A stretch of DNA of 64,000 bases from Gordonia spumicola (GTDB taxonomy: Bacteria; Actinomycetota; Actinomycetes; Mycobacteriales; Mycobacteriaceae). Positions 26,995 through 40,102 of this stretch are shown one piece after another. The stretch covers positions 496,001-560,000 of the forward strand of contig NZ_BJOV01000003.1 of NCBI RefSeq assembly GCF_009932475.1, written 5' to 3'. Under the pieces are notes generated by a model. That model had not been told where the DNA came from and ran no database searches. It was given only the letters and a program-made list of their open reading frames with translations. A program made the translations under genes and the position numbers. How positions within the stretch are numbered: position 1 is the first letter of the stretch; the number at the start of each line of letters is the position of its first letter.

Positions 26995-27393
26995 CTACTG
27001 GCTGCTCGTGGACACCGGGACCACGCGGTACACCACGCGGTCGGCGACATCGCCGGGCGGCCCGTCCATCGCGAGTCCGTACCGTTCGGCGAGCGAGGCG
27101 AAGAAGGCCCCGTCGACATCGCGATCGATGCGCTCGCACACGCCTCGGACCTCGAGGTAGCGGTAGGGCTGGTCGGGGTCGTTGACCGATACCGCGACCT
27201 CCGGATGAGCGGTGATGTTCTTGTACTTCTGCCTGGTCGTGGTGTTCGTGAACAGCAGGTGTTCGCCGTCGAACGCGAACCACATCGGGTTCACCTGCGG
27301 GCGTCCGTCCGGTCGGATCGTCGCGAGATGTGCGTACAGCGGTCGTTCCAGCAGGTCGCGATGGCTCTCGGGGATCACGGTCATGTCCGTCAC
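26995..27393 (-). CDS. PPOX-class (F420/FMN-dependent) split-barrel oxidoreductase
   Basis: A 132-residue protein of the pyridoxamine 5'-phosphate oxidase fold. The pattern YAHLATIRPDGRPQVNPMWF followed by NTTTRQKYKNITAHPEVAV is typical of the Rv1155-type F420-dependent or flavin-binding proteins of actinobacteria. The reaction is not known. GTG at 27393 overlaps the stop of the aldo/keto reductase gene (GTGA), so it is the last gene of a MerR-AKR-PPOX operon; ATG 27384 is an alternative start. Confidence 0.87.
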   Translation of the reverse strand: MTDMTVIPESHRDLLERPLYAHLATIRPDGRPQVNPMWFAFDGEHLLFTNTTTRQKYKNITAHPEVAVSVNDPDQPYRYLEVRGVCERIDRDVDGAFFASLAERYGLAMDGPPGDVADRVVYRVVPVSTSSQ

Positions 27394-28397
27394 TCCCGGC
27401 CCGACGAGATCCATGCGGGATCTGCGACGATGTTGCGCGTCCCACGGATCAGCGATGAGACCTCGCCGAGCGCGGTCATCGCGTCCTGGTCGAGGAGCAG
27501 GTCGACGGCCGCGGCGTTCTCGGCGACCCGCGCAGGCGACCGGGTACCGGGGATCGGCACTGTCGGCAGTCCCGCGCGTCGCCCCGACTCCAGCAGCCAG
27601 GCGAGAGCGACTTGCGCATTCGTCGCCCCCAGACGATCGGCGACACCCGCGACGACGTCGACGGCCCGCTGATTCGCGTCCCAGTTGTCGCCCATGCGGG
27701 CGGTGCCGCCGCGCAGGTCGCCCGCGACCTGATCGCGAGTGAGAGTGCCCGTGAGGAATCCGCGACCGAGCGGCGAGTACGGGACGAACCCGACACCGAG
27801 CTCGGCGCACGCGGGGATCACGTTGGCTTCGACGTCACGAGACCACAGGCTCCACTCGCTCTGGACCGCGGCGATCGGGTGCACCGCGTGGGCCGCCCGC
27901 AACTCCGCCGCGGTCACCTCGGACAGCCCCAGGTGGCGCACCTTTCCGGCCGCCACGGCCTCGGCCATCGCGCCGACCGTCTCCTCGACCGGCACGTCGG
28001 GGTCGCGGCGGTGCAGGTACCAGAGGTCGATCACGTCGACGCCGAGCCGGGTCAGGGAGGCGTCCAGGGTCTCTCGGGCGTACGCGGCATCGCCGCGGGT
28101 CGGCTTCTCGGCCCGGCCGGTGATGCCGAACTTGGTCGCGATGCTCACCTCATCGCGCCGATCGGCGAGGAGCTTCCCGACGAGTCGCTCGTTGGAGCCC
28201 GCGGGCCCGACCAGCCCGGGCTCCGGTTCGCCGTACACGTCGGCGGTGTCGATGAACGTGATGCCTGCATCGACGGCCGCGTGGAGGACTGCGAGCGCCG
28301 ACTCGTCGTCGGTGCCGCCGTACACGTGGGTCACGCCCATCCCGCCGAAGCCGAGGGCGGAGGTGACGAGTCCGTCGCCCAGGAGTGTGGTGTGCAT
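27390..28397 (-). CDS. Aldo/keto reductase
   Basis: A 335-residue NADPH-dependent (beta/alpha)8 reductase. FIDTADVYGE holds the catalytic Asp and Tyr, and DLWYLHRRDP the active-site His. Near the C-terminus IPGTRSPARVAENAAA binds the cofactor phosphate. The enzyme reduces aldehydes or ketones; the substrate is open. The ATG at 28397 has GGAGAG 8 bases upstream; it lies 11 bp after the stop of the MerR gene and probably shares its promoter, so it is likely induced by the MerR effector. Confidence 0.9.
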   Translation of the reverse strand: MHTTLLGDGLVTSALGFGGMGVTHVYGGTDDESALAVLHAAVDAGITFIDTADVYGEPEPGLVGPAGSNERLVGKLLADRRDEVSIATKFGITGRAEKPTRGDAAYARETLDASLTRLGVDVIDLWYLHRRDPDVPVEETVGAMAEAVAAGKVRHLGLSEVTAAELRAAHAVHPIAAVQSEWSLWSRDVEANVIPACAELGVGFVPYSPLGRGFLTGTLTRDQVAGDLRGGTARMGDNWDANQRAVDVVAGVADRLGATNAQVALAWLLESGRRAGLPTVPIPGTRSPARVAENAAAVDLLLDQDAMTALGEVSSLIRGTRNIVADPAWISSGRE

Positions 28398-28408
28398 AGT
28401 GCTCTCCT

Positions 28409-28843
28409 TCATTCGCGGTTGCGTTGTTCGTCTATGACGTCGGAGTCGGTGATCGGCTGATCGCCGCAGTCGAGGCCGTGGTCGATGAGTCGTCGATAGT
28501 GGGCGATCTTCGCGTCGACCGCGTCGAGATCGTCGATGAGCTCCCGCATGCGCGCCTCGATCTCTTCGCGATGGTCTTCGAGGACGCGCATGCGGCGGCC
28601 GTGCGTGCGGGCGCCCTGGTCGACGAGCGTCACGAAGTCCCGCATGTGGGCGACGGACATCCCGGTACGCCGCAGCCGCATGAGCAGGTCGATCATTCGG
28701 ATGGTCGCGTCGTCGTACCTCCGGACTCCTGCCGAGTTCCGCGGGACCGCCGGGATCAGCCCCTCCGCTTCGTACCAGCGGAGCGTGTCGCGGGACAGCC
28801 CGGTGCGGGCGGAGACGTCGGCGATGCTCAGTTCATCGGTCAT
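28409..28843 (-). CDS. MerR family transcriptional regulator
   Basis: A 144-residue MerR protein: helix-turn-helix at residues about 5-24 (SIADVSARTGLSRDTLRWYEAEGLI), RYDDATI wing, and a long dimerisation coil ending in a CGDQPI tail. No metal-binding cysteine cluster is seen, so an organic effector is more likely. The start follows a 19-bp-spaced promoter (28850-28880) by 6 bases with no ribosome site, so it is probably leaderless. It leads the AKR-PPOX operon and is expected to control it and itself by twisting that promoter. Confidence 0.9.
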   Translation of the reverse strand: MTDELSIADVSARTGLSRDTLRWYEAEGLIPAVPRNSAGVRRYDDATIRMIDLLMRLRRTGMSVAHMRDFVTLVDQGARTHGRRMRVLEDHREEIEARMRELIDDLDAVDAKIAHYRRLIDHGLDCGDQPITDSDVIDEQRNRE

Positions 28844-28849
28844 GTGGTC

Positions 28850-28880
28850 ACGGTAGAGGCTGGAGTCCACTCCAACGCAA
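28850..28880 (-). promoter_or_regulatory. MerR-type promoter with 19-bp spacer and palindromic operator
   Basis: On the minus strand: -35 TTGCGT (28875-28880), a 19-base spacer (28856-28874) that contains the palindrome TGGAGTGGACTCCA, then -10 TACCGT (28850-28855). ATG follows after 6 bases. The overlong spacer with the operator inside it is the classic architecture of MerR-activated promoters. Confidence 0.8.
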
Positions 28881-28932
28881 GCCTGTGGACAACGCATTCG
28901 ACGGTGTCGGCGGTCACCGTTAAGTTGTTGGC

Positions 28933-31068
28933 ATGTCCACTACGAGCGTTCTCACCGACACGCAGCGCATCGTCGCCGACCGCGTCATCACCTCTCTCGC
29001 GGGACCGGACGCCCGGCTGCGCGACGATCAGGAGACGGCCGTCGCGACGCTCGCGACGCCGGGTTCACGTGCGCTCGTCGTGCAGGCGACGGGCTGGGGA
29101 AAGTCGGCCGTGTACTGGGCGGCCACCGCAGTCATCCGTTCTGCCGGCGGCGGCCCCACGCTGATCGTCTCCCCTCTCCTGTCCCTGATGCGCGACCAGG
29201 TAGCGGCGGCCGGACGTGCCGGGCTCGCCGCGGCGACCGTCAACTCGGCCAATGTCGAGGACTGGGCCGCGATCGAGAACGACCTGCTGTCGGGTCGACT
29301 CGACGTACTGCTGGTCTCGCCGGAACGACTGGCGAACCCCGGTTTCGGGGCTCGAGTGCTGAACGCGCTGGCCGGAAAGCTGGGTCTCGTGGTGATCGAC
29401 GAGGCGCACGCCATCTCCGACTGGGGACACGACTTCCGGCCCGACTACCGTCGCGTGTCGGACGTCCTGCAGAACCTCAATCCCCAGACGTCGGTGCTCG
29501 CGACCACCGCGACCGCGAACCGACGCGTCACCGACGACGTCGCCGCACAGCTCGGCGCCGGGAACGGAGGGAGCGGGCCGGATGATCACCGCGGGACCAC
29601 GCTGGTCCTGCGTGGCCCGTTGGCGCGTAAATCGTTGCACCTCAACGTCGTCGACGGTCTGTCGCCGATTCAGCGCTACGGCTGGGCGGCGCAAGAGATG
29701 CCGTTCCTCCCCGGGTCGGGGATCATCTACGTGCTGACCGTCGCCGACGCTGATCGGCTCGTCGCGGCGATCCGTGCGGTGTGGGGGGACGAGTATCCCG
29801 TCGCCGCGTACACCGGTCAACTGCCCGCCGAGGAGCGTCACGGGTTGGAGGACGCGCTCCTCGAGAATCGGGTGAAGGCGCTGGTCGCCACGTCGGCGCT
29901 CGGCATGGGATTCGACAAGCCTGACCTCGGGTTCGTCGTGCACGTCGGTGCACCGCCGTCGCCGGTGTCGTACTACCAGCAGGTGGGTCGTGCCGGACGC
30001 GCGCTCGACGAGGCCGTCGTCGTGCTGCTGGCATCGGCTCTCGACGACGCGATCTGGGAGCATTTCGCGACCGCGACCATCCCCGACCCCAAACGCATGT
30101 CGCGCCTGCTCGATGCGATGGCCGGCGCCGGCGGGCCGATGAGCGTCGTAGCACTCGAGTCGGAGACCGGTGTTCGGCGCGGCAAGGTGGAACTGATGCT
30201 CAAGCAGCTCGCCGTCGACGGCGTGGTGGAGCGGACGTCGGACGGGTGGGAGACCACCGGCAAGCCGTGGACCTACGACGCGGACCACTACGAAGGCGTC
30301 CTCGCCGTACGACGCCGTGAGGCCGACATCATGCGTTCGTACGTCCGCGGAGAGCGGTGCCTGATGCGCCTTCTCACGGAGTCGTTGGACGACCCCGCGG
30401 CGGCCGACTGCGGACGATGCTCGGTGTGTCGCGGCGAGCTGACGCCCGGCCTCAACGCCACTCCGAAGGACGAGACGGTCGCGACCATCTCCGCAGTCTT
30501 GCGCAGCAAAGCACAGGTGTTGGAGCCGCGGAAGATGTGGCCGCCGAAGGGATCGTTCACGCGCAGCGGTCGGATCCCACCCGATCTCGCCGCCGAACCG
30601 GGGCGGGTCCTCGCATTCGCCGACGCACCGCAGTGGGGCGACGTCCTCGTCGGAGCCAAACGCGGAGACGAAGCGTCCCGCGGACATCTGGCGGAGTCCG
30701 CCGTCGCCGTTCTCGGCGACTGGCGACGACGCGGCGGCGTCCGACCGGACGCCATCGTCTCCCTCGATCTTCGGGGCGGCGACGTGGCGGCCGATCTGGC
30801 AGACCGTCTCCGTGCGGTCGGCCGCAGGCCCGGCTCGACGTTCCCGGTGCTGCCGGGACAGGTACCGGGTAGGGAGGCGACGAGCGGTGTCGAGGCGACG
30901 TACTGGAAGGAGCATCTCGGGTCGGCGCCTGCCGACGTGGCCGGGCTCGCCGTGCTTCTCGTGGTGGACGAGACCGCGACCGGGTGGGCGGTGACCCTGG
31001 CGGCGGCAGCCTTGCGTGCGGCGGGCGCCACCGCCGTGTCGCCGATGGTGATCCACCAGACCGTCTAG
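28933..31068 (+). CDS. RecQ-family ATP-dependent DNA helicase with PRTase-like C-terminus
   Basis: A 711-residue SF2 helicase. Walker A variant ATGWGKSA (52-59), DEAH box DEAHAISDWGHDFRPDYRRV starting at 156, motif III TTATANRRV, motif VI QQVGRAGRA, and a RecQ zinc site (CLMRLL...CGRCSVC, about 475-500). After about residue 560 the chain departs from RecQ: the segment LLVVDETATGWAVTLAAAAL near 675-695 resembles the PRPP-binding loop of type I phosphoribosyltransferases. The role is 3'-5' DNA unwinding in repair; the tail's role is unknown. TAAGTT lies 6 bases before the ATG, a leaderless start. It is divergent from the MerR operon. Confidence 0.9.
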   Translation: MSTTSVLTDTQRIVADRVITSLAGPDARLRDDQETAVATLATPGSRALVVQATGWGKSAVYWAATAVIRSAGGGPTLIVSPLLSLMRDQVAAAGRAGLAAATVNSANVEDWAAIENDLLSGRLDVLLVSPERLANPGFGARVLNALAGKLGLVVIDEAHAISDWGHDFRPDYRRVSDVLQNLNPQTSVLATTATANRRVTDDVAAQLGAGNGGSGPDDHRGTTLVLRGPLARKSLHLNVVDGLSPIQRYGWAAQEMPFLPGSGIIYVLTVADADRLVAAIRAVWGDEYPVAAYTGQLPAEERHGLEDALLENRVKALVATSALGMGFDKPDLGFVVHVGAPPSPVSYYQQVGRAGRALDEAVVVLLASALDDAIWEHFATATIPDPKRMSRLLDAMAGAGGPMSVVALESETGVRRGKVELMLKQLAVDGVVERTSDGWETTGKPWTYDADHYEGVLAVRRREADIMRSYVRGERCLMRLLTESLDDPAAADCGRCSVCRGELTPGLNATPKDETVATISAVLRSKAQVLEPRKMWPPKGSFTRSGRIPPDLAAEPGRVLAFADAPQWGDVLVGAKRGDEASRGHLAESAVAVLGDWRRRGGVRPDAIVSLDLRGGDVAADLADRLRAVGRRPGSTFPVLPGQVPGREATSGVEATYWKEHLGSAPADVAGLAVLLVVDETATGWAVTLAAAALRAAGATAVSPMVIHQTV

Positions 31069-31075
31069 GAGACGC

Positions 31076-32197
31076 CTAGGGCAGGTAATGCTGGACGAAC
31101 GTCATCCACCCGCCGCGCCACACCGGGGTCGTCGCGGTTCCGAACAGCGCGTGTTGCACGCCCCAGCCGAGCAGGTAGACGACGACGAGTCCCGCGGGCG
31201 GTTCTGATCGTCCCTCCGTGCGGCCGAGGGCGAGGAACGCGGTGGCGATGGCCGCCATGTGGATCCACCGTCCGTAGTCGGCTGCGATGAGCGACAGGGA
31301 CAGGATGACCGCGATCTGTGCGGGCCACCACCACCGTCGCTCACAGAACCGTCCCAGCCAGCAGACCGGCAGCAGTGCGAGCGCGGCGAGGGGCACGAAG
31401 TACAGGTTCTGCGGCATGAACCCGATCGTGTAGTCGTACCCGTACTGGAGGTCGTAGCCGAGCCACCGGATCGATCCGTCGCAGATCTGCTTGTCGAACC
31501 CGCGACTCAGCAGGTCGTCGCAGATCCCGGCCGCCGCCCGTGTTCCGCCGGGGGCTGCCAGGCTCGCGCCGACGGCGGCCGCCGAGACGACGAGGATCGA
31601 CGTACCGGCGATCCGCCACTGCTTCCGGTCGTCGCCGAACGCTCGCCGACACAGGATGAGCAGGGTCGGCAGGAGGACGACCGTCGCCTCCCACGACAGG
31701 AGCGACACCGCCCAGATGACGCACGATGCGGATACGAGGAGCATTCGTGCACGGCCGACTCGGTCGGCGGCGAGACTCATCACGGCGAGTGCGAGGAACG
31801 CGATGATCTCCTTGCGGAGTCCGCCCTGCGGGTCCCAGCCCGCGAACGGGACCGCTGCCGGTCCGCACCACAGGAGGATCGACGTCGACGACCATTCGTC
31901 TTTGCGCAGGCGGTAGACGACGAAGGCCACAAAAAGCAGCCAGAGAGTCATCTGGAGGATCGCTGTCGCGACGAGCAGGTCGTCCGGGTAGGCGAAGCGC
32001 AGGATCTCGCCGATGAATCCGCGTCGGATGAATCCGGCCGAATAGTTGATGAGCCAGTCGCCGGTCTGGTGGTCGTTTCCGCCCGCCCGCACGACACGCC
32101 AGTACGTGCTCAGCGACACGAATGTCGAGAACGCCAGAATCGTCAGCGCGAGCACGGGTCGCCAGGTGAGTGCTGCCTGTACTTTGACGCGGTTCAT
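31076..32197 (-). CDS. Polytopic membrane protein, unknown function
   Basis: A 373-residue protein with roughly nine or ten hydrophobic segments and large polar loops. The N-terminal loop HQTGDWLINYSAGFIRRGFIGEIL and the Trp/Arg-rich pattern resemble membrane glycosyltransferase-like or DUF-type envelope proteins, but no catalytic motif can be named. ATG at 32197 is favoured: TACACT lies 9 bases upstream, and GGGCGG could act as a ribosome site. It follows the rrn operon on the same strand after its terminator and ends 7 bp from the convergent RecQ gene. Confidence 0.75.
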   Translation of the reverse strand: MNRVKVQAALTWRPVLALTILAFSTFVSLSTYWRVVRAGGNDHQTGDWLINYSAGFIRRGFIGEILRFAYPDDLLVATAILQMTLWLLFVAFVVYRLRKDEWSSTSILLWCGPAAVPFAGWDPQGGLRKEIIAFLALAVMSLAADRVGRARMLLVSASCVIWAVSLLSWEATVVLLPTLLILCRRAFGDDRKQWRIAGTSILVVSAAAVGASLAAPGGTRAAAGICDDLLSRGFDKQICDGSIRWLGYDLQYGYDYTIGFMPQNLYFVPLAALALLPVCWLGRFCERRWWWPAQIAVILSLSLIAADYGRWIHMAAIATAFLALGRTEGRSEPPAGLVVVYLLGWGVQHALFGTATTPVWRGGWMTFVQHYLP

Positions 32198-32227
32198 GAT
32201 CCGCCCAGTGTATCGGGTGTAGAAAGC

Positions 32228-32266
32228 ATTCGAGCCCCTCAACCACAAGGGTTGAGGGGCTCGAAT
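32228..32266 (-). terminator. rrn operon terminator
   Basis: Perfect 17-bp arms (32228-32244 and 32250-32266) with a 5-base loop lie 9 bp beyond the 3' end of 5S rRNA. On the minus strand the stem is followed by GCTTTCT. Confidence 0.85.
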
Positions 32267-32274
32267 AAGTTGAG

Positions 32275-32392
32275 TTCGGCGGTGTCCTACTCTCCCACAC
32301 TGACTAAAGTGCAGTACCATCGGCGCTGGAGGGCTTAGCTTCCGGGTTCGGAATGGGGCCGGGCGTTTCCCCTCCGCTATAGCCACCGAAAC
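32275..32392 (-). rRNA. rrf: 5S ribosomal RNA
   Basis: About 118 bases. The minus strand begins GTTTCGGTGGCTATAGCGGA and ends GGACACCGCCGAAC, with the conserved CCCATTCCGAACCCGGAAG loop in between. The two ends pair. Boundaries are by similarity and may be off by a few bases. Confidence 0.95.
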
Positions 32393-32448
32393 AATATGAA
32401 ACTATCAACAACCACCACCAACCCAGGTGACGGTCGTGTGTTGTTTCA

Positions 32449-32470
32449 GAAGTAGATAGTGGATGCGAAC
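32449..32470 (-). other. 23S processing stem, 3' half (23S-5S spacer)
   Basis: This 22-base stretch pairs with 35764-35785 in the 16S-23S spacer, with only two G-U wobbles, bringing the ends of pre-23S together. This is the normal RNase III processing stem of rrn transcripts. Confidence 0.75.
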
Positions 32471-32502
32471 ACACTCAAAAACAAAGTGTGTGAGTGTTGT
32501 TA

Positions 32503-37595
<5,093 letters not shown>

Positions 37596-38083
37596 AATAC
37601 AGAAACACGACCCGAAGACCGCAATTTCAGCACAAGCCAGAAAGCACAACCTGACCAAATCCAAAAAACTGACAAGAATTCAATCAAAAACATCATCGTC
37701 CACCAAGGAACCATGATCTGTCCATCAATCCTTCATGCCACAAACCAAAAAAATATGTGGCACAAGAACATCTATTTTACACACTATCGAGTTCTCAAAG
37801 AACACACACCCACCAGCACCGATCCCCACAAACAGGGACTGAACTCCAGTGAACTTGCATTGTACGCTGACCGGCTCGCGGCCAACTTTTCCAGCCTAGC
37901 GTCTCCGCGACCCGCAGTGCAAATCGTCGGTGTCGGCTAGAAGGCCGGTCCCACCAAGCAACCCCAGCCGGAATCTCGCGACCCGACGTAGAGGAGGTTT
38001 GGAGGGAGTTCGTCTTTCGCGGCCTGGCCGCTGCGGACTCGATATAAGTTACGCATCGGGGCCGGGAATGCCAAATCGCCTGG
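37596..38083 (-). promoter_or_regulatory. rrn leader and promoter region
   Basis: No gene. Reading the minus strand: a candidate promoter with -10 TACAAT (37859-37864) and a weak -35 TTGGCC (37880-37885, 15-base spacer); a boxA antitermination motif GTTCTTTGAGAACTC (37789-37803) similar to mycobacterial rrn leaders; a small hairpin TGCCACA / TGTGGCA (37736-37742, 37756-37762); then a T-rich stretch into 16S. The boxA is convincing; the exact promoter is less sure. Confidence 0.55.
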
Positions 38084-39601
38084 TCATCGCGGTTTCGGGC
38101 GCTTCGGCCTGCGCCCACGCGCGTCGGCGACTGTGCTCCCCGGTCGAACCACGAGGAGTCGTCCCTCCATGCCTTGGTCGTTGTTGAGCGCGAGCTGACT
38201 GCCGAAGACGTACGGGACTCGCGTCGATGTGTAGTCGATGAATCTGACGGCGAGGTCCATCCGGGCGCCCGGAGGCACGAGGACCGTGTCCTTCCAGCCC
38301 GACGTCTGCACACGGGAGGCGGTGCCGCCCGCCGACAGGACTCTGAACTGGGTTCCGTGGATGTGAAGGTTCTCCACTCGTGAGTCCCGATTCCGGACCG
38401 TCCACCGTTCGTAGGCTCCAACGGCGACGACGGCGTCGGTCCGGTGGGGATCGGCGATCTGGCCGTTGATCTGGAACCACTGAAGGTCGACGAAGCGACG
38501 TTTCGCCATCCCGACCGATGGGCTGGTCCGGACCGTCGGGTTGAGCGCGGACGGCAGAGCCGGCGCGGTGGACGTCGTCGGCGGTGGCCCGACGATCGTC
38601 ATCAGGTCGAGTTCGTCCAGTTGTCCGATGTCGGGCGCGTCGTCGCCCAGCCCGATGCTCGCGGCGAACGGAACGGTGCGGAGAGTGAGGGTCTCGCCCG
38701 GGATGAGGTCGACGACGATCTCCGCCCGCTCCCCCGGGCTCAGCAGCATGCTGCTGACGGTCTGCGGCTCGTCGAGCAGCCCGCCGTCCGAGGCGATGAT
38801 CGTGAAGCGTCGGTCGTCGGAGAACGCGAGGTTGACGACGCGCGCGGTCGCGGCGTCGACGATCCGGAAGCGGACACGTCGAGTGCGTGCGGTGAAAGTA
38901 GGGGAAGCGATTCCGTTGACCGTGACGGTCTCGCCGACGATTCCGACGTCGGGATCGATCTTCTCGTCCAGTGAGTGGTCGGCGGTGAACAGTTTGTCCT
39001 GGAGGATCAGGGGGACGTCGTCGACGCCGTACTCCTTCGGAAGGTCCAGGCGTGCGGAGGCGGCGTCGTCGACGATCAGCATTCCGGCGAGTCCGCGGTG
39101 GATCTGTCTGGTCATCGAGCCGCGCGCGTTCGGGTGGTACCAGAGGGTCGCGGCCTGCTGTCGGACGCGGAAGCGCGCTTCCCAGCCGCGCCCAGGCGCG
39201 ATCGGCTGGTCCGGTCCACCGTCCATCTCGGGCGGTGTGTGGAGCCCGTGCCAGTGGACCGTCGTCGACTCTCGCAGTCCATTGACGACCTTGATGCGGA
39301 CGTCGTCGCCGCGGGCCACGCGGATCGTCGGTCCTAGCTGCGATCCGTTGTATCCCCACGTCGCGGTCCGGGCGCCGGCGAGAATCTCGCTGGTCCCGGC
39401 CTGCGCCGTCAGCCGAAACGTCTTCGTCTTACGACGAGTGCTCGGGGCGAGTATCGGTGGAATGGGCAGCGGCCGGGTGACCGCCGACACCTCGGTGACC
39501 GCGGGTGTGCCCGCCGAGCACGCGGCGACTCCGCCCGCGAGGAAGGCGAGACCGGCGCCCTTGAGCAATGCCCGTCGCGACAGGGCCCCGTCGACTTCCA
39601 C
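38084..39601 (-). CDS. Multicopper-oxidase-fold lipoprotein lacking copper ligands (FtsP/SufI-like)
   Basis: A 505-residue protein with three cupredoxin domains, colinear with E. coli CueO. The signal has a twin-arginine (SRRALLKGAGLAFLAG) and a lipobox ending GGVAAC (Cys28), so it is exported folded and lipid anchored. Motif 1 HWHG (116-119) and HIHGTQF (413-419) remain. Motif 2 reads WYHPNARG in place of WFHPHQHG, the type-1 His before HIH is Glu410, and the HCHLLEH motif is GSQLALN (467-473), so the type-1 site is lost and the trinuclear site broken. Like E. coli FtsP/SufI it is probably a structural, non-oxidase protein. GTG at 39601 has GGGAGAGGGT upstream. Confidence 0.88.
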   Translation of the reverse strand: MEVDGALSRRALLKGAGLAFLAGGVAACSAGTPAVTEVSAVTRPLPIPPILAPSTRRKTKTFRLTAQAGTSEILAGARTATWGYNGSQLGPTIRVARGDDVRIKVVNGLRESTTVHWHGLHTPPEMDGGPDQPIAPGRGWEARFRVRQQAATLWYHPNARGSMTRQIHRGLAGMLIVDDAASARLDLPKEYGVDDVPLILQDKLFTADHSLDEKIDPDVGIVGETVTVNGIASPTFTARTRRVRFRIVDAATARVVNLAFSDDRRFTIIASDGGLLDEPQTVSSMLLSPGERAEIVVDLIPGETLTLRTVPFAASIGLGDDAPDIGQLDELDLMTIVGPPPTTSTAPALPSALNPTVRTSPSVGMAKRRFVDLQWFQINGQIADPHRTDAVVAVGAYERWTVRNRDSRVENLHIHGTQFRVLSAGGTASRVQTSGWKDTVLVPPGARMDLAVRFIDYTSTRVPYVFGSQLALNNDQGMEGRLLVVRPGSTVADARGRRPKRPKPR

Positions 39602-39664
39602 ACCCTCTCCCGTTCCCGCTGTCGGTTGATCGGACGAGCTTAACCGGGAGCCGATGTGGGCCGG

Positions 39665-40090
39665 TCAGCCCGGCACGTTCTCGCCGTAGCCCAATGCGCG
39701 GAGCGACGTGCGGATGCGGTCGGCGGCGTCGTCCAGCGACTCCGGCGACGGGTTCGGATCGGCCTTCGTCAGATCGAACGCTTCGAGGGAGTGCGCCGGG
39801 AACACGTGGATGTGCAGGTGCGGCACTTCGAGACCCGCGATGAGCAGCCCCATGCGGGGAGCGTCGAATGCGTCCTTGACGGCGCGACCGATCTTCTGCG
39901 ACACGTCGGACAGGTGAGTGAAGGTCGGCGTGTCGATCTGTTCCCAGTGGTCGATCTCCTTGCGGGGGACGACGAGCACGTGTCCGGGGGTCACCGGGTT
40001 GATGGTCAGGAAACCGACGCTCTGCCCGTCCTTCCAGACGAAACGTCCGGGCAGGTCGCCGTTGATGATGTGCGTGAAAACCGAGGCCAT
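39665..40090 (-). CDS. HIT family nucleotide-binding protein
   Basis: A 141-residue histidine-triad protein: INGDLPGRFV near the start and the catalytic triad PHLHIHVFP (His91, His93, His95). These proteins hydrolyse nucleoside phosphoramidates or similar bonds; the natural substrate here is unknown. TAGTGT (40097-40102, minus strand) lies 6 bases before the ATG; its TAG is also the stop codon of the upstream kinase gene. The gene therefore may have its own leaderless transcript although it follows the kinase by 9 bp. Confidence 0.92.
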   Translation of the reverse strand: MASVFTHIINGDLPGRFVWKDGQSVGFLTINPVTPGHVLVVPRKEIDHWEQIDTPTFTHLSDVSQKIGRAVKDAFDAPRMGLLIAGLEVPHLHIHVFPAHSLEAFDLTKADPNPSPESLDDAADRIRTSLRALGYGENVPG

Positions 40091-40096
40091 GCCCCG

Positions 40097-40102
40097 ACAC
40101 TA
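40097..40102 (-). promoter_or_regulatory. -10 box formed from a stop codon
   Basis: TAGTGT on the minus strand: the first three bases are the TAG stop of the histidine kinase gene. ATG of the HIT gene follows after 6 bases. Confidence 0.5.
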
